From JANQIO01 sp043513815 (GTDB taxonomy: Bacteria; Pseudomonadota; Gammaproteobacteria; Pseudomonadales; Halieaceae): 64,000 bases of DNA. Each line of letters begins with the position of its first letter. The stretch's first letter is position 1. The stretch lies in the NCBI GenBank assembly GCA_043513815.1, contig CP121313.1:2728001-2792000 (forward strand), given 5' to 3'. Below are positions 1 through 7,894 of this stretch, piece by piece. Both the position numbers and the translations under genes were made by a program. The notes beneath the pieces were generated by a model. The model made no database searches. It worked only from the letters and a program-made list of their open reading frames with translations, and was not told the DNA's origin.

Positions 1-117
1 AGTGCCGACAGCCGCGCGTTCATGAACGGCGCCATGGCCGTGCTGGCCGGTATCGTGATCGCCCTGTTGGCCCAGCGCCTGCGTCCCCGGCCGCGCAGCA
101 GCACAAGCTGGGTCTGA
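1..117 (+). CDS. C-terminal end of a membrane protein (partial)
   Basis: The frame starting at base 1 is open and ends with TGA at 115-117, giving the last 38 residues of a protein cut by the window edge. It holds one hydrophobic stretch (MAVLAGIVIALLA) followed by a basic tail rich in Arg and Ser, which looks like the last membrane helix and cytoplasmic end of an integral membrane protein. The family cannot be named from this fragment. The next gene starts 30 bases downstream on the same strand. Confidence 0.5.
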   Translation, partial: SADSRAFMNGAMAVLAGIVIALLAQRLRPRPRSSTSWV

Positions 118-147
118 CCCGAATCTGCAAGCCAAGGAGTAAATGCA

Positions 148-804
148 ATGAAACACTGGATCGCCGCCCTGCTACTGGTCACTGCCCACTCAGCCGCTGC
201 TGAAGACCCGCAGGTGATTCTGCGCACCAGCCACGGCGACATTACCCTGCGACTATTTGCCGACAAGGCGCCGATAACCGTGGAGAATTTTCTGGCCTAT
301 GCCGACAGCGGTTTCTTTGAAGGCACCATTTTCCACCGGGTGATCCCCGGCTTCATGATCCAGGGCGGCGGCATGACACCGCGCATGGAAGAAAAGCCCA
401 CCGGGGACCCGATAAAAAACGAATCCCGCAACCGCCTGCACCACGAACGCGGCACGGTCGCCATGGCCCGCACCAACGACCCGGACAGCGCCACCAGCCA
501 GTTCTTCATCAATGTAAGAAACAATTTCCGCCTCGACTGGTCACCGAGCAGCCCGGGCTACACCGTATTCGGCGAAGTCATCGATGGTATGTTCGCGGTG
601 GACTCCATTGCCATGGAGCCCACCGGGCGACTGATGGGACACGACGACGTGCCGGTCAACCCCATTTTGATCACTGAGGTTGTCGTAGTTGGAGAGGAGA
701 GTGCTGGAGAGGAGAGTGCTGGAGAGGAGAGTGCTGGAGAGGAGAGTGCTGGGCAGGAAGAAGACACCGAGGCGGCCGCCCTGGAGACCGAGTCCAGCGA
801 ATGA
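148..804 (+). CDS. Periplasmic cyclophilin-type peptidyl-prolyl isomerase with acidic repeat tail
   Basis: Catalyses cis-trans isomerisation of prolyl bonds in the periplasm (PpiA-like). Residues 1-18 form a signal peptide ending in AAA. The cyclophilin fold covers about residues 22-180, with the active-site segment FHRVIPGFMIQGG at 62-74, including the conserved Arg and Gln. An AAGGAG ribosome site precedes the ATG. The tail after residue 181 is unusual: GEESA occurs four times in a row (182-201), encoded by perfect 15-bp repeats, then a further acidic stretch. That tail is not part of the enzyme fold. The stop overlaps the pdxJ start by 4 bases (ATGA), so the two are probably translationally coupled. 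Confidence 0.9.
   Translation: MKHWIAALLLVTAHSAAAEDPQVILRTSHGDITLRLFADKAPITVENFLAYADSGFFEGTIFHRVIPGFMIQGGGMTPRMEEKPTGDPIKNESRNRLHHERGTVAMARTNDPDSATSQFFINVRNNFRLDWSPSSPGYTVFGEVIDGMFAVDSIAMEPTGRLMGHDDVPVNPILITEVVVVGEESAGEESAGEESAGEESAGQEEDTEAAALETESSE
691..750 (+). repeat. Four perfect 15-bp tandem repeats inside the cyclophilin gene
   Basis: The unit GGAGAGGAGAGTGCT is present four times without a mismatch at 691, 706, 721 and 736. Each copy encodes GEESA. The unit length keeps the frame, so slippage would change only the length of the acidic tail. Confidence 0.95.
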
Positions 805-1589
805 TCGCGCTTAGCGTCAACCTCAACAAAATCGCGCTGATCCGCAATTCGCGGGACACCACCAACCCCAGCGTTACCGAACACGCGCGTATGGCGGTTG
901 CAGCCGGCGCCGACGGTATTACCGTGCACCCGCGGCCCGACCAACGCCACATCCGTGCCGACGACTGCCTCCAGCTCGCCCCACTAGTCGCTGGCCTGAC
1001 TCACGCCGGTGGCGGTGCCGTGGAGTTCAACATCGAGGGCAACCCTTTTGCGCCGGCCAGGCAAAGCGAGCGAGACAATATCGGCGATTATCCGGGTTTT
1101 ATGGAATTGATTCGCGAAACGCGCCCTGACCAGGCCACCCTGGTACCGGACGGTGACAACCAGCTCACCTCCGACCACGGTTTTGACATGACCCGCGACG
1201 GCGAGCGCGTGGCCGAAATTGTCGCAGCGCTCAAGAAACTCGGCGTACGCAGCAGCCTGTTCATGGATCCAGACCCGCAACAGATAAAGCTGGCAGCGGA
1301 GAGTGGTGCTGACCGCATCGAGCTTTACACCGAAAGCTATGCTGACGCCTGCAAGGGGAATCACGATGTGGATGCCGTATTCGAAAAATTTAGGGCTGCC
1401 GCAGAGCTGGCCGGCGAACTCGGGCTGGGCGTAAACGCCGGTCACGACCTGGACCTCAACAACCTGCCCCGGTTTGCTACGATTCCGGGTATTCTAGAAG
1501 TCTCCATAGGCCATGCTCTGACCGTAGACGCCATTCGCATGGGCTTTGCCAACGCCGTCGCCGCCTACCGGACTGCGTTGGGCCACTGA
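801..1589 (+). CDS. pdxJ: Pyridoxine 5'-phosphate synthase
   Basis: Condenses 1-deoxy-D-xylulose 5-phosphate with 3-amino-2-oxopropyl phosphate to give pyridoxine 5'-phosphate, the last ring-forming step of DXP-dependent vitamin B6 synthesis. The 262-residue product has the family signatures along its length: LSVNLNKIALIRNSR at the N-terminus, ITVHPRPDQRHIR near residues 40-52, FMDPD, ELYTE, NAGHDLDLNNL and EVSIGHAL near the end. It is slightly longer than the E. coli enzyme (243). It is coupled to the upstream cyclophilin gene by a 4-base overlap. In many bacteria pdxJ follows recO; that is not so here. Confidence 0.95.
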   Translation: MIALSVNLNKIALIRNSRDTTNPSVTEHARMAVAAGADGITVHPRPDQRHIRADDCLQLAPLVAGLTHAGGGAVEFNIEGNPFAPARQSERDNIGDYPGFMELIRETRPDQATLVPDGDNQLTSDHGFDMTRDGERVAEIVAALKKLGVRSSLFMDPDPQQIKLAAESGADRIELYTESYADACKGNHDVDAVFEKFRAAAELAGELGLGVNAGHDLDLNNLPRFATIPGILEVSIGHALTVDAIRMGFANAVAAYRTALGH

Positions 1590-1617
1590 CACAAGCACCC
1601 CGGCAGGAGTTACGCTG

Positions 1618-1926
1618 ATGCTGCAACTGCGACCTAACTGTGAATGCTGTGACTGCGACCTGCCGCCGGAATCGACCGAGGCTCGCATCTGCAGCTACGA
1701 ATGCACGTTCTGCGTCGACTGCGTTGAACAGGTTCTCAGCAACGTCTGCCCCAACTGCGGTGGCGGTTTTGTGCCACGCCCGATCCGGCCGGCGATTGCC
1801 CACCGGGCCGGGATCAGCCGCAGCGACCAACCACCCCTGTTTGAGCGAGTCCGCTCGGACTACTCCCGTGAAGCGATGCAGTCCTTTGCTGCCACGCTCA
1901 GCACCGTACCCCCGGAGCGGCGCTGA
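1618..1926 (+). CDS. DUF1272 cysteine-rich protein
   Basis: A 102-residue protein starting at the ATG at 1618, chosen because a GGCAGGAGT ribosome site sits just upstream and the family begins with MLQLRPNCECC. A longer frame opens at 1546 but lies inside pdxJ. The N-terminal half has Cys pairs (CECCDC, CSYECTFC, CVDC, CPNCGG) typical of the DUF1272 zinc-binding family, followed by the conserved PRPIRPA. The C-terminal 40 residues are less conserved. Function is unknown; a metal-binding structural role is an inference. It follows pdxJ by 28 bases and may be co-transcribed with it. Confidence 0.8.
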   Translation: MLQLRPNCECCDCDLPPESTEARICSYECTFCVDCVEQVLSNVCPNCGGGFVPRPIRPAIAHRAGISRSDQPPLFERVRSDYSREAMQSFAATLSTVPPERR

Positions 1927-1935
1927 AGGCCGCCG

Positions 1936-2496
1936 CTATGCCGGTACCGATGCTGGAAACGGCATTGCAAAGTTCTCGGACTCGACACGGAACGTGTTCA
2001 CCACGAAACTGACTGCGTGATACAGGCCCGCCAACATGACCAGCTCCACCATCTGCTCATCGGCAAAGTGCGACTTCAGGCGCGCCCAGGCTTGCTCGTC
2101 CAGGTCTGCCGTGCGGTGTAGCTCGTCGACCATGTATAGCAGGGCCTGCTGGGATTCCGACCACAGAGCGGCATCAACGCTGCCTGACCAACTGTCTTCA
2201 AGCTGAGCTGGACTGAACCCAGCCTTCTCGCCATAGAGGGCGGCATGCACGCCCCACTCGTAGGAGGCTTTGCAGCAGGCGCAGGCGCGCAGGATAACGA
2301 GCTCGCGTTCAGCCAGGCTGATGCTACCGCGGTCAAGCAGCCCTCCCCTGACCATGCGCGACAGCACTCTCGGGTTGTGGCCCACAGTACGGAAGATGTT
2401 GAGCGGTGGCACCCCGGCGGGCATGACGACGTCAAAGGCCTGCTGCAAAGCATCTGAGTACGGCGGCTCCAGCGGAGCAATGCGGGGACTGGACAT
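1936..2496 (-). CDS. Carboxymuconolactone decarboxylase (AhpD-like) family protein
   Basis: A 186-residue all-helical protein of the CMD/AhpD superfamily. The core motif ELVILRACACCKASYEW followed by GVH (around residues 65-85) contains the Cys pair and the downstream His found in family members that act as peroxide- or disulfide-linked reductases. Whether this one is a peroxidase-like reductase or a decarboxylase cannot be decided. It is transcribed away from an HxlR-type regulator at 2596. HxlR regulators often respond to thiol or quinone stress, so the pair is likely one redox-response unit controlled from the shared 99-bp intergenic region. Confidence 0.8.
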   Translation of the reverse strand: MSSPRIAPLEPPYSDALQQAFDVVMPAGVPPLNIFRTVGHNPRVLSRMVRGGLLDRGSISLAERELVILRACACCKASYEWGVHAALYGEKAGFSPAQLEDSWSGSVDAALWSESQQALLYMVDELHRTADLDEQAWARLKSHFADEQMVELVMLAGLYHAVSFVVNTFRVESENFAMPFPASVPA

Positions 2497-2520
2497 GACG
2501 GTGAGACCTCACTACAGTTG

Positions 2521-2566
2521 CTTCTGATTTAGTAGCACACCATACCGCTTCTTATTTAGTAGCACA
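2521..2566. promoter_or_regulatory. Paired 19-bp direct repeats between CMD gene and HxlR gene (likely operators)
   Basis: Two 19-bp direct repeats, 18 of 19 identical, lie at 2521-2539 and 2548-2566. They share the core ATTTAGTAGCACA and are offset by 27 bp. They fill the centre of the divergent intergenic region. Binding by the adjacent HxlR regulator is an inference from position. Confidence 0.6.
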
Positions 2567-2595
2567 ATACCCCCCTGTCTCCGGAGCCAAATACC

Positions 2596-2898
2596 ATGTC
2601 CATCAATGATCAGCGGCCCGCCCTTGCAGACCTGATCGACCTGCTGGGCACCAAATGGGTCATGCGCATACTCTGGGAGTTACGCGACGAGCCGCTTACC
2701 TTCCGGGGGCTGCAGGCTGCCTGCGGTGGACTGAGCCCCTCGGTGCTAAACAGCCGCCTCAAGTTGCTGGAAGCGGCGCGCCTGGCGACCCGCGAAGACG
2801 CGGGCTACTGTCTCAGCCCCCAGGGGCAGAGCCTGATGGAAGTACAGAAACCCCTGGCCCAGTGGGCAAAGCACTGGCAGCGTTCACTGTCGGCCTGA
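2596..2898 (+). CDS. HxlR-family winged-helix transcriptional regulator
   Basis: A 100-residue regulator of the HxlR type. The sequence shows the family pattern: DLLGTKWVMRILWELRD near residues 15-31 (first helix), a recognition region with LSPSVLNSRLKLLEAARL at about 46-63, and the wing after it. Such proteins bind DNA as dimers and usually sense thiol-reactive compounds; no N-terminal Cys is seen, so the sensing mode here is unclear. It is divergent from the CMD-family gene, with paired direct repeats between them. Its last 86 bases overlap the 3' end of the convergent acyltransferase gene. Confidence 0.85.
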   Translation: MSINDQRPALADLIDLLGTKWVMRILWELRDEPLTFRGLQAACGGLSPSVLNSRLKLLEAARLATREDAGYCLSPQGQSLMEVQKPLAQWAKHWQRSLSA

Positions 2899-4066
2899 CG
2901 GTCTTCAAACCGAACAGCACACGCGTCAGCCGGAAGCGCTTCACCAGCTCATAACCCAGGGCACAGCCCACCACCGTTACCAGCACCAGTACAGCGGCCT
3001 CAATGCCGCGCGGCAATGCCAGTGACACCAGGCTGTAGGCCGCCACCACGATCAGGGTCTGGTGCAGCATGTACCAGGGCAGGATGGCGTCATTCATGTA
3101 GCGGGCTACGCGACTGGGTCGATTCAGGTAGCGATGCCCCAGGGCCAGCACCGCCAGCAGCCACAGCCATTGATCGACTGACACCAGAAGCCTTGTCAGC
3201 ATCCACTGCTGGCCGCCATTGAGCCCCGGTAACCACACCGGCAGCTGCCCGTGAAAGATCAACAGGATGCCCAGATAAGAGGCAACGGCCCCCAACAACA
3301 ACCACCACGCCCGTTCTGCAATACGCTCCCAGAAGCCGGCACAATTCGCCAGCAGATAACCACCGAACAGGAATGCAAGGTAACGGGCGTGGTTGTACCA
3401 GTCACCGACCAGCGCGTTGTTGGGCGGATATGCCTCCCCCAGTGCTATCCGGACAACAGTCAGCAGCAGCACCGGCACCAGCAGAATCCAGAGCCAGCCA
3501 GGCCTCTTCAGCTGCAGCCAGCCTGCACCGCGGTCCAGCAGCGGCTTGACCAGCACGAACAGCAGTGTGTAGACCCAGAGATAGGCCAGGAACCAGAGGT
3601 GATTCCAGGTCAACAAACCCAGCGGCGCGTGCTGGTACTGAGGGTAGAGCGTTGTATGGGTGTCGAGATACATACTGTAGAACTGCCCGTAACCCGGTGC
3701 CATACCCTCGGCGGTTCGCAGCTCGACATAAAGCTGTGGCGGCACAATGACCGCCATACCGAACAGTAACGGCAGCAGCAGCCGCCGGTTGCGAAGCTGC
3801 ACCAGGACCAGCGGACCAATACTGCGGCTGGCAAAGAAAAGCGCCGCACCGGACACAAAGAACAGCAGCGACATGCGCCAGGGGTTGGTGAGCAACATCA
3901 GGTTCTGGAGCGTGAAGCTGGGTTCGGGGCTCTTGATATGCCAGCCCCAGTCAGCCACGTAGTACATGCCCACGTGGTAAAGGATCAGCAGGCCGAAGGC
4001 GATTATTCGCAGGCCATCGAGGTCATGGCGCCGCTGCTTGCGGGAATCTGTCGCTGGTATGTACAT
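2813..4066 (-). CDS. Acyltransferase-3 family membrane protein (OpgC/MdoC-like)
   Basis: An integral membrane O-acyltransferase of about 417 residues. It begins with HDLDGLRIIAFGLLILYHVG, the family N-terminal signature in which the His is thought to be catalytic, and has roughly ten hydrophobic helices. OpgC-like members succinylate periplasmic glucans; the substrate here is not known. I start it at the ATG at 4066; the frame extends to a GTG at 4096, but the family rarely has more before the RRHDLDGLR block. It is divergent from a LytTR regulator. The C-terminal tail is low in conservation and runs antisense over the end of the HxlR gene. Confidence 0.8.
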   Translation of the reverse strand: MYIPATDSRKQRRHDLDGLRIIAFGLLILYHVGMYYVADWGWHIKSPEPSFTLQNLMLLTNPWRMSLLFFVSGAALFFASRSIGPLVLVQLRNRRLLLPLLFGMAVIVPPQLYVELRTAEGMAPGYGQFYSMYLDTHTTLYPQYQHAPLGLLTWNHLWFLAYLWVYTLLFVLVKPLLDRGAGWLQLKRPGWLWILLVPVLLLTVVRIALGEAYPPNNALVGDWYNHARYLAFLFGGYLLANCAGFWERIAERAWWLLLGAVASYLGILLIFHGQLPVWLPGLNGGQQWMLTRLLVSVDQWLWLLAVLALGHRYLNRPSRVARYMNDAILPWYMLHQTLIVVAAYSLVSLALPRGIEAAVLVLVTVVGCALGYELVKRFRLTRVLFGLKTVRPTVNAASALPTGPGVSVLPSGSAPGG

Positions 4067-4231
4067 GGCTTGGCACTCTAGCGTGAATACCCGCACATTT
4101 TTTCTCGCGCACTCTCATCGCACCAGCCCAAGTCGTTGAATTGGCTGTATTTTGTGACAAGCGGTGGAATACAGGGACGAATCAGCAGCAGGCGGTTTGT
4201 GCGCCGCCGGGCGAACTTCCATAATGACTGC

Positions 4232-5104
4232 ATGATGACGCTGGAGCGCTACCTCAGGCACGAACGGCTCTACACCGCCCTGCTGGTGGCCACGCTGCTG
4301 TTTATCAACAACACCATCAACGCCACCTCCATTCTGATGGAGGCGAGCCGGGCCGGCGCCGACATTGCCCTGTCCCGGCCCTTTATTACCGAGTACAGCA
4401 GTGCGATCTCAACCCTGCTGCTCATGCCGGGCATCGTCTGGTTCCTGAACCGCTATCCACTGCGCTGGGGCTGTCTCCGGCGCCACGTGCCGGCACACCT
4501 GGCCGCGTCGGTAGGCTTCAGCGCCCTGCACATTTCGATGTTTGTCGCAATGCGCAAGCTGGTATTCCAGTGGCAGGGCATCGACTACCAGTTCAGCGAC
4601 AACCTGCTGCTCAGCTTTGTGTACGAATATCGCAAGGACGCCTGGGGGTACCTGCTTATCCTCGCAGCCATACACGCCTACCGGTTCATCCTCAGTAGAT
4701 TGCGCGGCGAAGCAGTGCCGGTCGCCAGCCGCGAGGATGCCCCCATCGACCCCGCACCCGAGCGCTTTCTGGTGCGCAAGCTGGGCAAGGAGTTTGTGGT
4801 GCGAGTCGACGAAGTGGAATGGCTGGAAGCCGCCGGCAACTACGTGAACCTGCATATGCAGGGCAAGGTCTATCCGCTGCGTGCGACCATGGCCACCCTG
4901 ATCGATAGCCTGAGCGACCGCGGCTTTGTCCGCATCCATCGCTCCCGAGGCGTCAACCTCGACTACGTGGAGACAATTACGCCGCTGGAATCCGGTGACT
5001 GTGAAGTGAGCCTGAAAAGCGGACAGTCGGTGATGCTGTCGCGGCGCTACCGCGATGACTTCCGCAGCCAGCTCAACCACCATATGCAGGGCGCCGGCCC
5101 TTAG
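4232..5104 (+). CDS. Membrane-anchored LytTR-type transcriptional regulator
   Basis: A 290-residue protein with about four membrane helices in residues 15-150 and a LytTR DNA-binding domain from about 179 to 280. The domain carries the usual FLVRKLGKEFVVRVDEVEWL and GFVRIHRSRGVNLDYVE blocks. There is no receiver domain, so it is not a classical response regulator; the membrane part probably senses a signal directly. Start chosen at 4232 (ATGATG) because the longer frame from 4136 adds a non-conserved leader; no strong ribosome site helps. It is divergent from the acyltransferase gene, a plausible target. The 3' end overlaps the convergent methyltransferase gene by 4 bases. Confidence 0.75.
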   Translation: MMTLERYLRHERLYTALLVATLLFINNTINATSILMEASRAGADIALSRPFITEYSSAISTLLLMPGIVWFLNRYPLRWGCLRRHVPAHLAASVGFSALHISMFVAMRKLVFQWQGIDYQFSDNLLLSFVYEYRKDAWGYLLILAAIHAYRFILSRLRGEAVPVASREDAPIDPAPERFLVRKLGKEFVVRVDEVEWLEAAGNYVNLHMQGKVYPLRATMATLIDSLSDRGFVRIHRSRGVNLDYVETITPLESGDCEVSLKSGQSVMLSRRYRDDFRSQLNHHMQGAGP

Positions 5105-5796
5105 GCAGCCAGCGTGCTGTAGATTGACACCCGCCTGAACTCCGGCGACTCGTCCAGATCCGGCAGCGTATTGCTCTCCCACTCCCCCAGCTTGCGGTAG
5201 CGAGGGTGGCTGAAATCGCGGATCCGTGAGTCGGCCACCAGGACTTCAGCTGCGCGATCTGCCAGCCGGTCGAGCCACGGCAGGTTGTCGCGGTCGTAGA
5301 GCACATCCGCCACCAGGATCACGTCAAACTGACCCTCACAGTCTTCAAAGTCTTCGTAGAGCGCGATCTGAACGCCATTGAGATCAGCATTGGCCGCCGT
5401 CGCCGCGAGCGCATCTACATCGATATCGCAGGCCACCACCTCGGCGGCGCCCTGCTGCGCCGCCGCAATCCCGGCCACACCGGAGCCGCTGCCGAAATCC
5501 AGCACTCGCCTGTCACGCACCCAGTCGGGCTGCTCGCGCAGAAAACGCGCCAGCACCTGGCCACTGGCCCAGCAGAAGGCCCAGTAAGCCGGGTAATTGA
5601 GCACCGCGTCCATCTGCTCGGCGGTTAGCGCATGCTGGGGAAAGTCCGGGTTCAGGAGGTACAGCGAGAGCTCGGATTCGGTGGGCAGCGACTGGCGCAC
5701 GGCCCTCGCGAAGGGCAGGTGCCGTTGCAGCAGGGCCGAGAGCCCCGGGTGTTCCCGGTGTACAATGCCCGCCGATTTCTTCAGTTCACCTGTCAT
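5101..5796 (-). CDS. Class I SAM-dependent methyltransferase (ETFB/PrmA-like)
   Basis: A 231-residue Rossmann-fold methyltransferase. The SAM-binding motif RVLDFGSGSGVAGIAAAQ lies near residues 99-116, followed by an acidic residue in ACDIDVDAL and the DVILVADVLYD strand. The arrangement resembles the protein-lysine methyltransferases related to PrmA and ETFB-KMT, but the target protein cannot be read from sequence. Its ATG (5794-5796, minus strand) overlaps the ATG of the divergent rluA gene inside a single CATG tetranucleotide, so the two genes have no space between them. Confidence 0.75.
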   Translation of the reverse strand: MTGELKKSAGIVHREHPGLSALLQRHLPFARAVRQSLPTESELSLYLLNPDFPQHALTAEQMDAVLNYPAYWAFCWASGQVLARFLREQPDWVRDRRVLDFGSGSGVAGIAAAQQGAAEVVACDIDVDALAATAANADLNGVQIALYEDFEDCEGQFDVILVADVLYDRDNLPWLDRLADRAAEVLVADSRIRDFSHPRYRKLGEWESNTLPDLDESPEFRRVSIYSTLAA

Positions 5797-6445
5797 GACC
5801 TATATCGTACCGCCCTGCGCGGAATCCGTGGATATCCTTTACGCCGATGAACACCTGCTGTTCGTCCGCAAGCCGCAGATGCTGTTATCCGTGCCCGGCC
5901 GACACCCGGAAAACAAGGATTGCGTCATCAGCCGCGTACGCGAACAACATCCCGGGGCGTCCGTCGTGCACCGTCTTGATCTCGACACCTCGGGCATCAT
6001 GGTCATCCCCCTGGATGCACCCACTCATTCCCATATCAGCCGCCAGTTCCAGCAACGGGAGGTGCGCAAGTCTTACGACGCGGTCGTGTTCGGCCAGGTC
6101 GCTGATGAGGCCGGCGAAATCGACCTGCCCATTGCGCCGGACTGGAGCAACCGCCCGCGGCAGAAAATCTGCGCTGAACGGGGCAAGGCTGCCCTCACCC
6201 GCTACGAGGTGGTCGACCGGGAGGACGACCGCACCCGGCTGTTGCTCAAGCCGGTGACCGGCCGCTCCCACCAGCTGCGCATCCATCTGGCCAACGTGGG
6301 CCACCCAATTCTGGGCTGCGACCTGTATGCACACGCAGAAGCGCTTGGCATGGCGCCGCGGCTGCTGCTCCATGCCCGCCGACTGGGCTTTACCCATCCC
6401 GCCACCGGCCAATGGATTGAGCAGGACTGCCCGCCGGAATTCTGA
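5795..6445 (+). CDS. rluA: RNA pseudouridine synthase, RluA type
   Basis: Converts uridine to pseudouridine; E. coli RluA acts on 23S rRNA U746 and tRNA U32. The 216-residue product contains HRLDLDTSG at 59-67, whose Asp64 is the catalytic residue at the same number as in E. coli RluA. The motifs KPVTGRSHQLRIHL and GHPILGCDLYA further on are also typical, and the length matches (219 in E. coli). A longer frame opens at 5597, but that part is antisense to the methyltransferase gene and is not RluA-like. Start taken as ATG at 5795; GTG at 5828 is the alternative, avoiding the overlap with the divergent gene. Confidence 0.9.
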   Translation: MTYIVPPCAESVDILYADEHLLFVRKPQMLLSVPGRHPENKDCVISRVREQHPGASVVHRLDLDTSGIMVIPLDAPTHSHISRQFQQREVRKSYDAVVFGQVADEAGEIDLPIAPDWSNRPRQKICAERGKAALTRYEVVDREDDRTRLLLKPVTGRSHQLRIHLANVGHPILGCDLYAHAEALGMAPRLLLHARRLGFTHPATGQWIEQDCPPEF

Positions 6446-6530
6446 TGCAGATCATGGGGGCGCCGCCAGTAGCGTCTAAACTGTAGCAGGAAGCACAGGC
6501 ATACACTGTCGTGACAGAGCTGAGGACCAT

Positions 6531-6854
6531 ATGGACTACGCAAAACAGAAGGCTGCACTGGAAGCCAAGCTGGCCGACCACGAAAACCGTCTGGCCGGGG
6601 TCACCAAGGACATCACCAAGACCCTGTCCAGCGATTTTGCCGAGCAGGCCACCGAACGTGAGAACGATGACGTGCTGGAAGAGATCGGCAAGGAAACCCA
6701 GTTATCCATCGCCCATATCAAGGCCGCACTGCATCGTATCGAGGACGACAGCTACGGCCTCTGCGCTGGCTGTGGTGAGGAAATCGCCGCCGGTCGCCTG
6801 CAAGCAATCCCGGAGGCCACCCACTGCGTGAAATGCGCAGACCAGGCAGACTAG
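6531..6854 (+). CDS. DksA/TraR-family C4 zinc-finger protein
   Basis: A 107-residue member of the DksA/TraR family with an N-terminal coiled coil and a four-Cys zinc finger at Cys78, Cys81, Cys99 and Cys102 (CAGC...CVKC). It is shorter than DksA (about 150) and lacks the DxxDxA tip of DksA, so it need not have the same effect on RNA polymerase. A GAGGA ribosome site precedes the ATG. A 12-bp palindrome (CTGTCGTGACAG, 6506-6517) sits 13 bases upstream of the start. Confidence 0.8.
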   Translation: MDYAKQKAALEAKLADHENRLAGVTKDITKTLSSDFAEQATERENDDVLEEIGKETQLSIAHIKAALHRIEDDSYGLCAGCGEEIAAGRLQAIPEATHCVKCADQAD

Positions 6855-6942
6855 CCGCCAGCTCTCACCGATTCGACGCGCGGTGTCTGCTGTAACTTGT
6901 TATAGCGCTCTGAATGTCTGTTGGGTGGTCGTTGGCGGCTAG
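6851..6942. repeat. 10-bp inverted repeat spanning two convergent stop codons
   Basis: CTAGCCGCCA at 6851-6860 is repeated in reverse complement at 6933-6942. The TAG stop of the DksA-like gene (6852-6854) and the TAG stop of sseA (6939-6941, minus strand) both lie inside the arms. The 72-base centre contains no T-run. It resembles in layout the larger element at 40447-40625. Confidence 0.6.
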
Positions 6943-7790
6943 CCCAACTCCTCCAGGTTTTCCTCGTAGCTACACCAGTCACTCCAGCTGCCCGCGTAAA
7001 GCTGCGCGCCGCGGTGCCCGGCCAGCTCCAGTGCCAGCAGGTTCACGCAGGCGGTAACACCGGAACCGCAGTACACCACCAGCTCCGGGTCAGGGGGGAG
7101 GATCGCCAGGCGCTCACGTTGTGCCTGCGGAGACAGGGCCAGACCCTGCTCATTACTAACGCCTTGCCAGGGCAGGTTGAGCGCGCCGGGGATATGTCCA
7201 GCCACCGGGTCGATGGGTTCTTCCAGGCCCTGGTATCGCGCAGCCTCGCGAGAATCGAGGAGTTGTGCGCCACTATCGCGGGCCAGGCGCACTCCCTGCA
7301 TATCCAACTTCCCCTGGTAGTCACCCACCACCGGCGCTGTCGCTGGCGTGGCCAGCGGCGTCCCGGTATCCGTTCCTCCGCCTGCCGCCCGCCAGGCGGA
7401 CAGGCCGCCATCCAGCACGCGCACGCTGCAGTAATCCAGTGCCTTTAGCATCCACCACAGGCGCGCGGCGAAAGCGAAATTATTGTCGTCGTAGGCCACC
7501 ACCGGCGTGCTGCGGTCAATGCCCAGGCGAGCCATCCGCGCGGCGAACTCCGCCGCCGGCGGCAGCGGATGGCGTCCTCCGTGCGCCTGTGCTGGGGCTG
7601 ACAAGTCCCGCTCCAGGTGCAGGTAGTGGGCTGTTGGAATGTGGCCGTCAGTGTAAGCGCGGGCACCGGCGCCGGGATTAGCCAGGTCGAAACGGCAGTC
7701 AAGCAGCACGACTTCGCCTAAACAGGCTCGCAACTGCTCTGCCTTGATCAGGGTCTGTTCAGTATTATGCCCGGCTTTCTCCGCTGTCAT
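6939..7790 (-). CDS. sseA: Rhodanese-type sulfurtransferase (3-mercaptopyruvate sulfurtransferase-like)
   Basis: Transfers sulfane sulfur from mercaptopyruvate (or thiosulfate) to an acceptor. The 283-residue protein has two rhodanese domains; the C-terminal one carries the active-site loop CGSGVT, which is the form typical of mercaptopyruvate sulfurtransferases rather than thiosulfate ones. The N-terminal domain has the usual LLDCRFDL and DGHIPTAHYL blocks without a catalytic Cys. It is divergent from the DUF2244 gene. Confidence 0.88.
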   Translation of the reverse strand: MTAEKAGHNTEQTLIKAEQLRACLGEVVLLDCRFDLANPGAGARAYTDGHIPTAHYLHLERDLSAPAQAHGGRHPLPPAAEFAARMARLGIDRSTPVVAYDDNNFAFAARLWWMLKALDYCSVRVLDGGLSAWRAAGGGTDTGTPLATPATAPVVGDYQGKLDMQGVRLARDSGAQLLDSREAARYQGLEEPIDPVAGHIPGALNLPWQGVSNEQGLALSPQAQRERLAILPPDPELVVYCGSGVTACVNLLALELAGHRGAQLYAGSWSDWCSYEENLEELG

Positions 7791-7894
7791 GATGAATCCC
7801 TGTCTTGTCTGGCCGCGTATGCATACCTAGAATCGGCCAAACGCCTGGCGGGGACAAGCCCTTGGTATACGAACAACGCACCGGTGATGACGAG

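Noticed and set aside
6506..6517. LexA box upstream of the DksA-like gene
   Set aside because: The palindrome CTGTCGTGACAG has only 4 bases between CTGT and ACAG; LexA needs 8.
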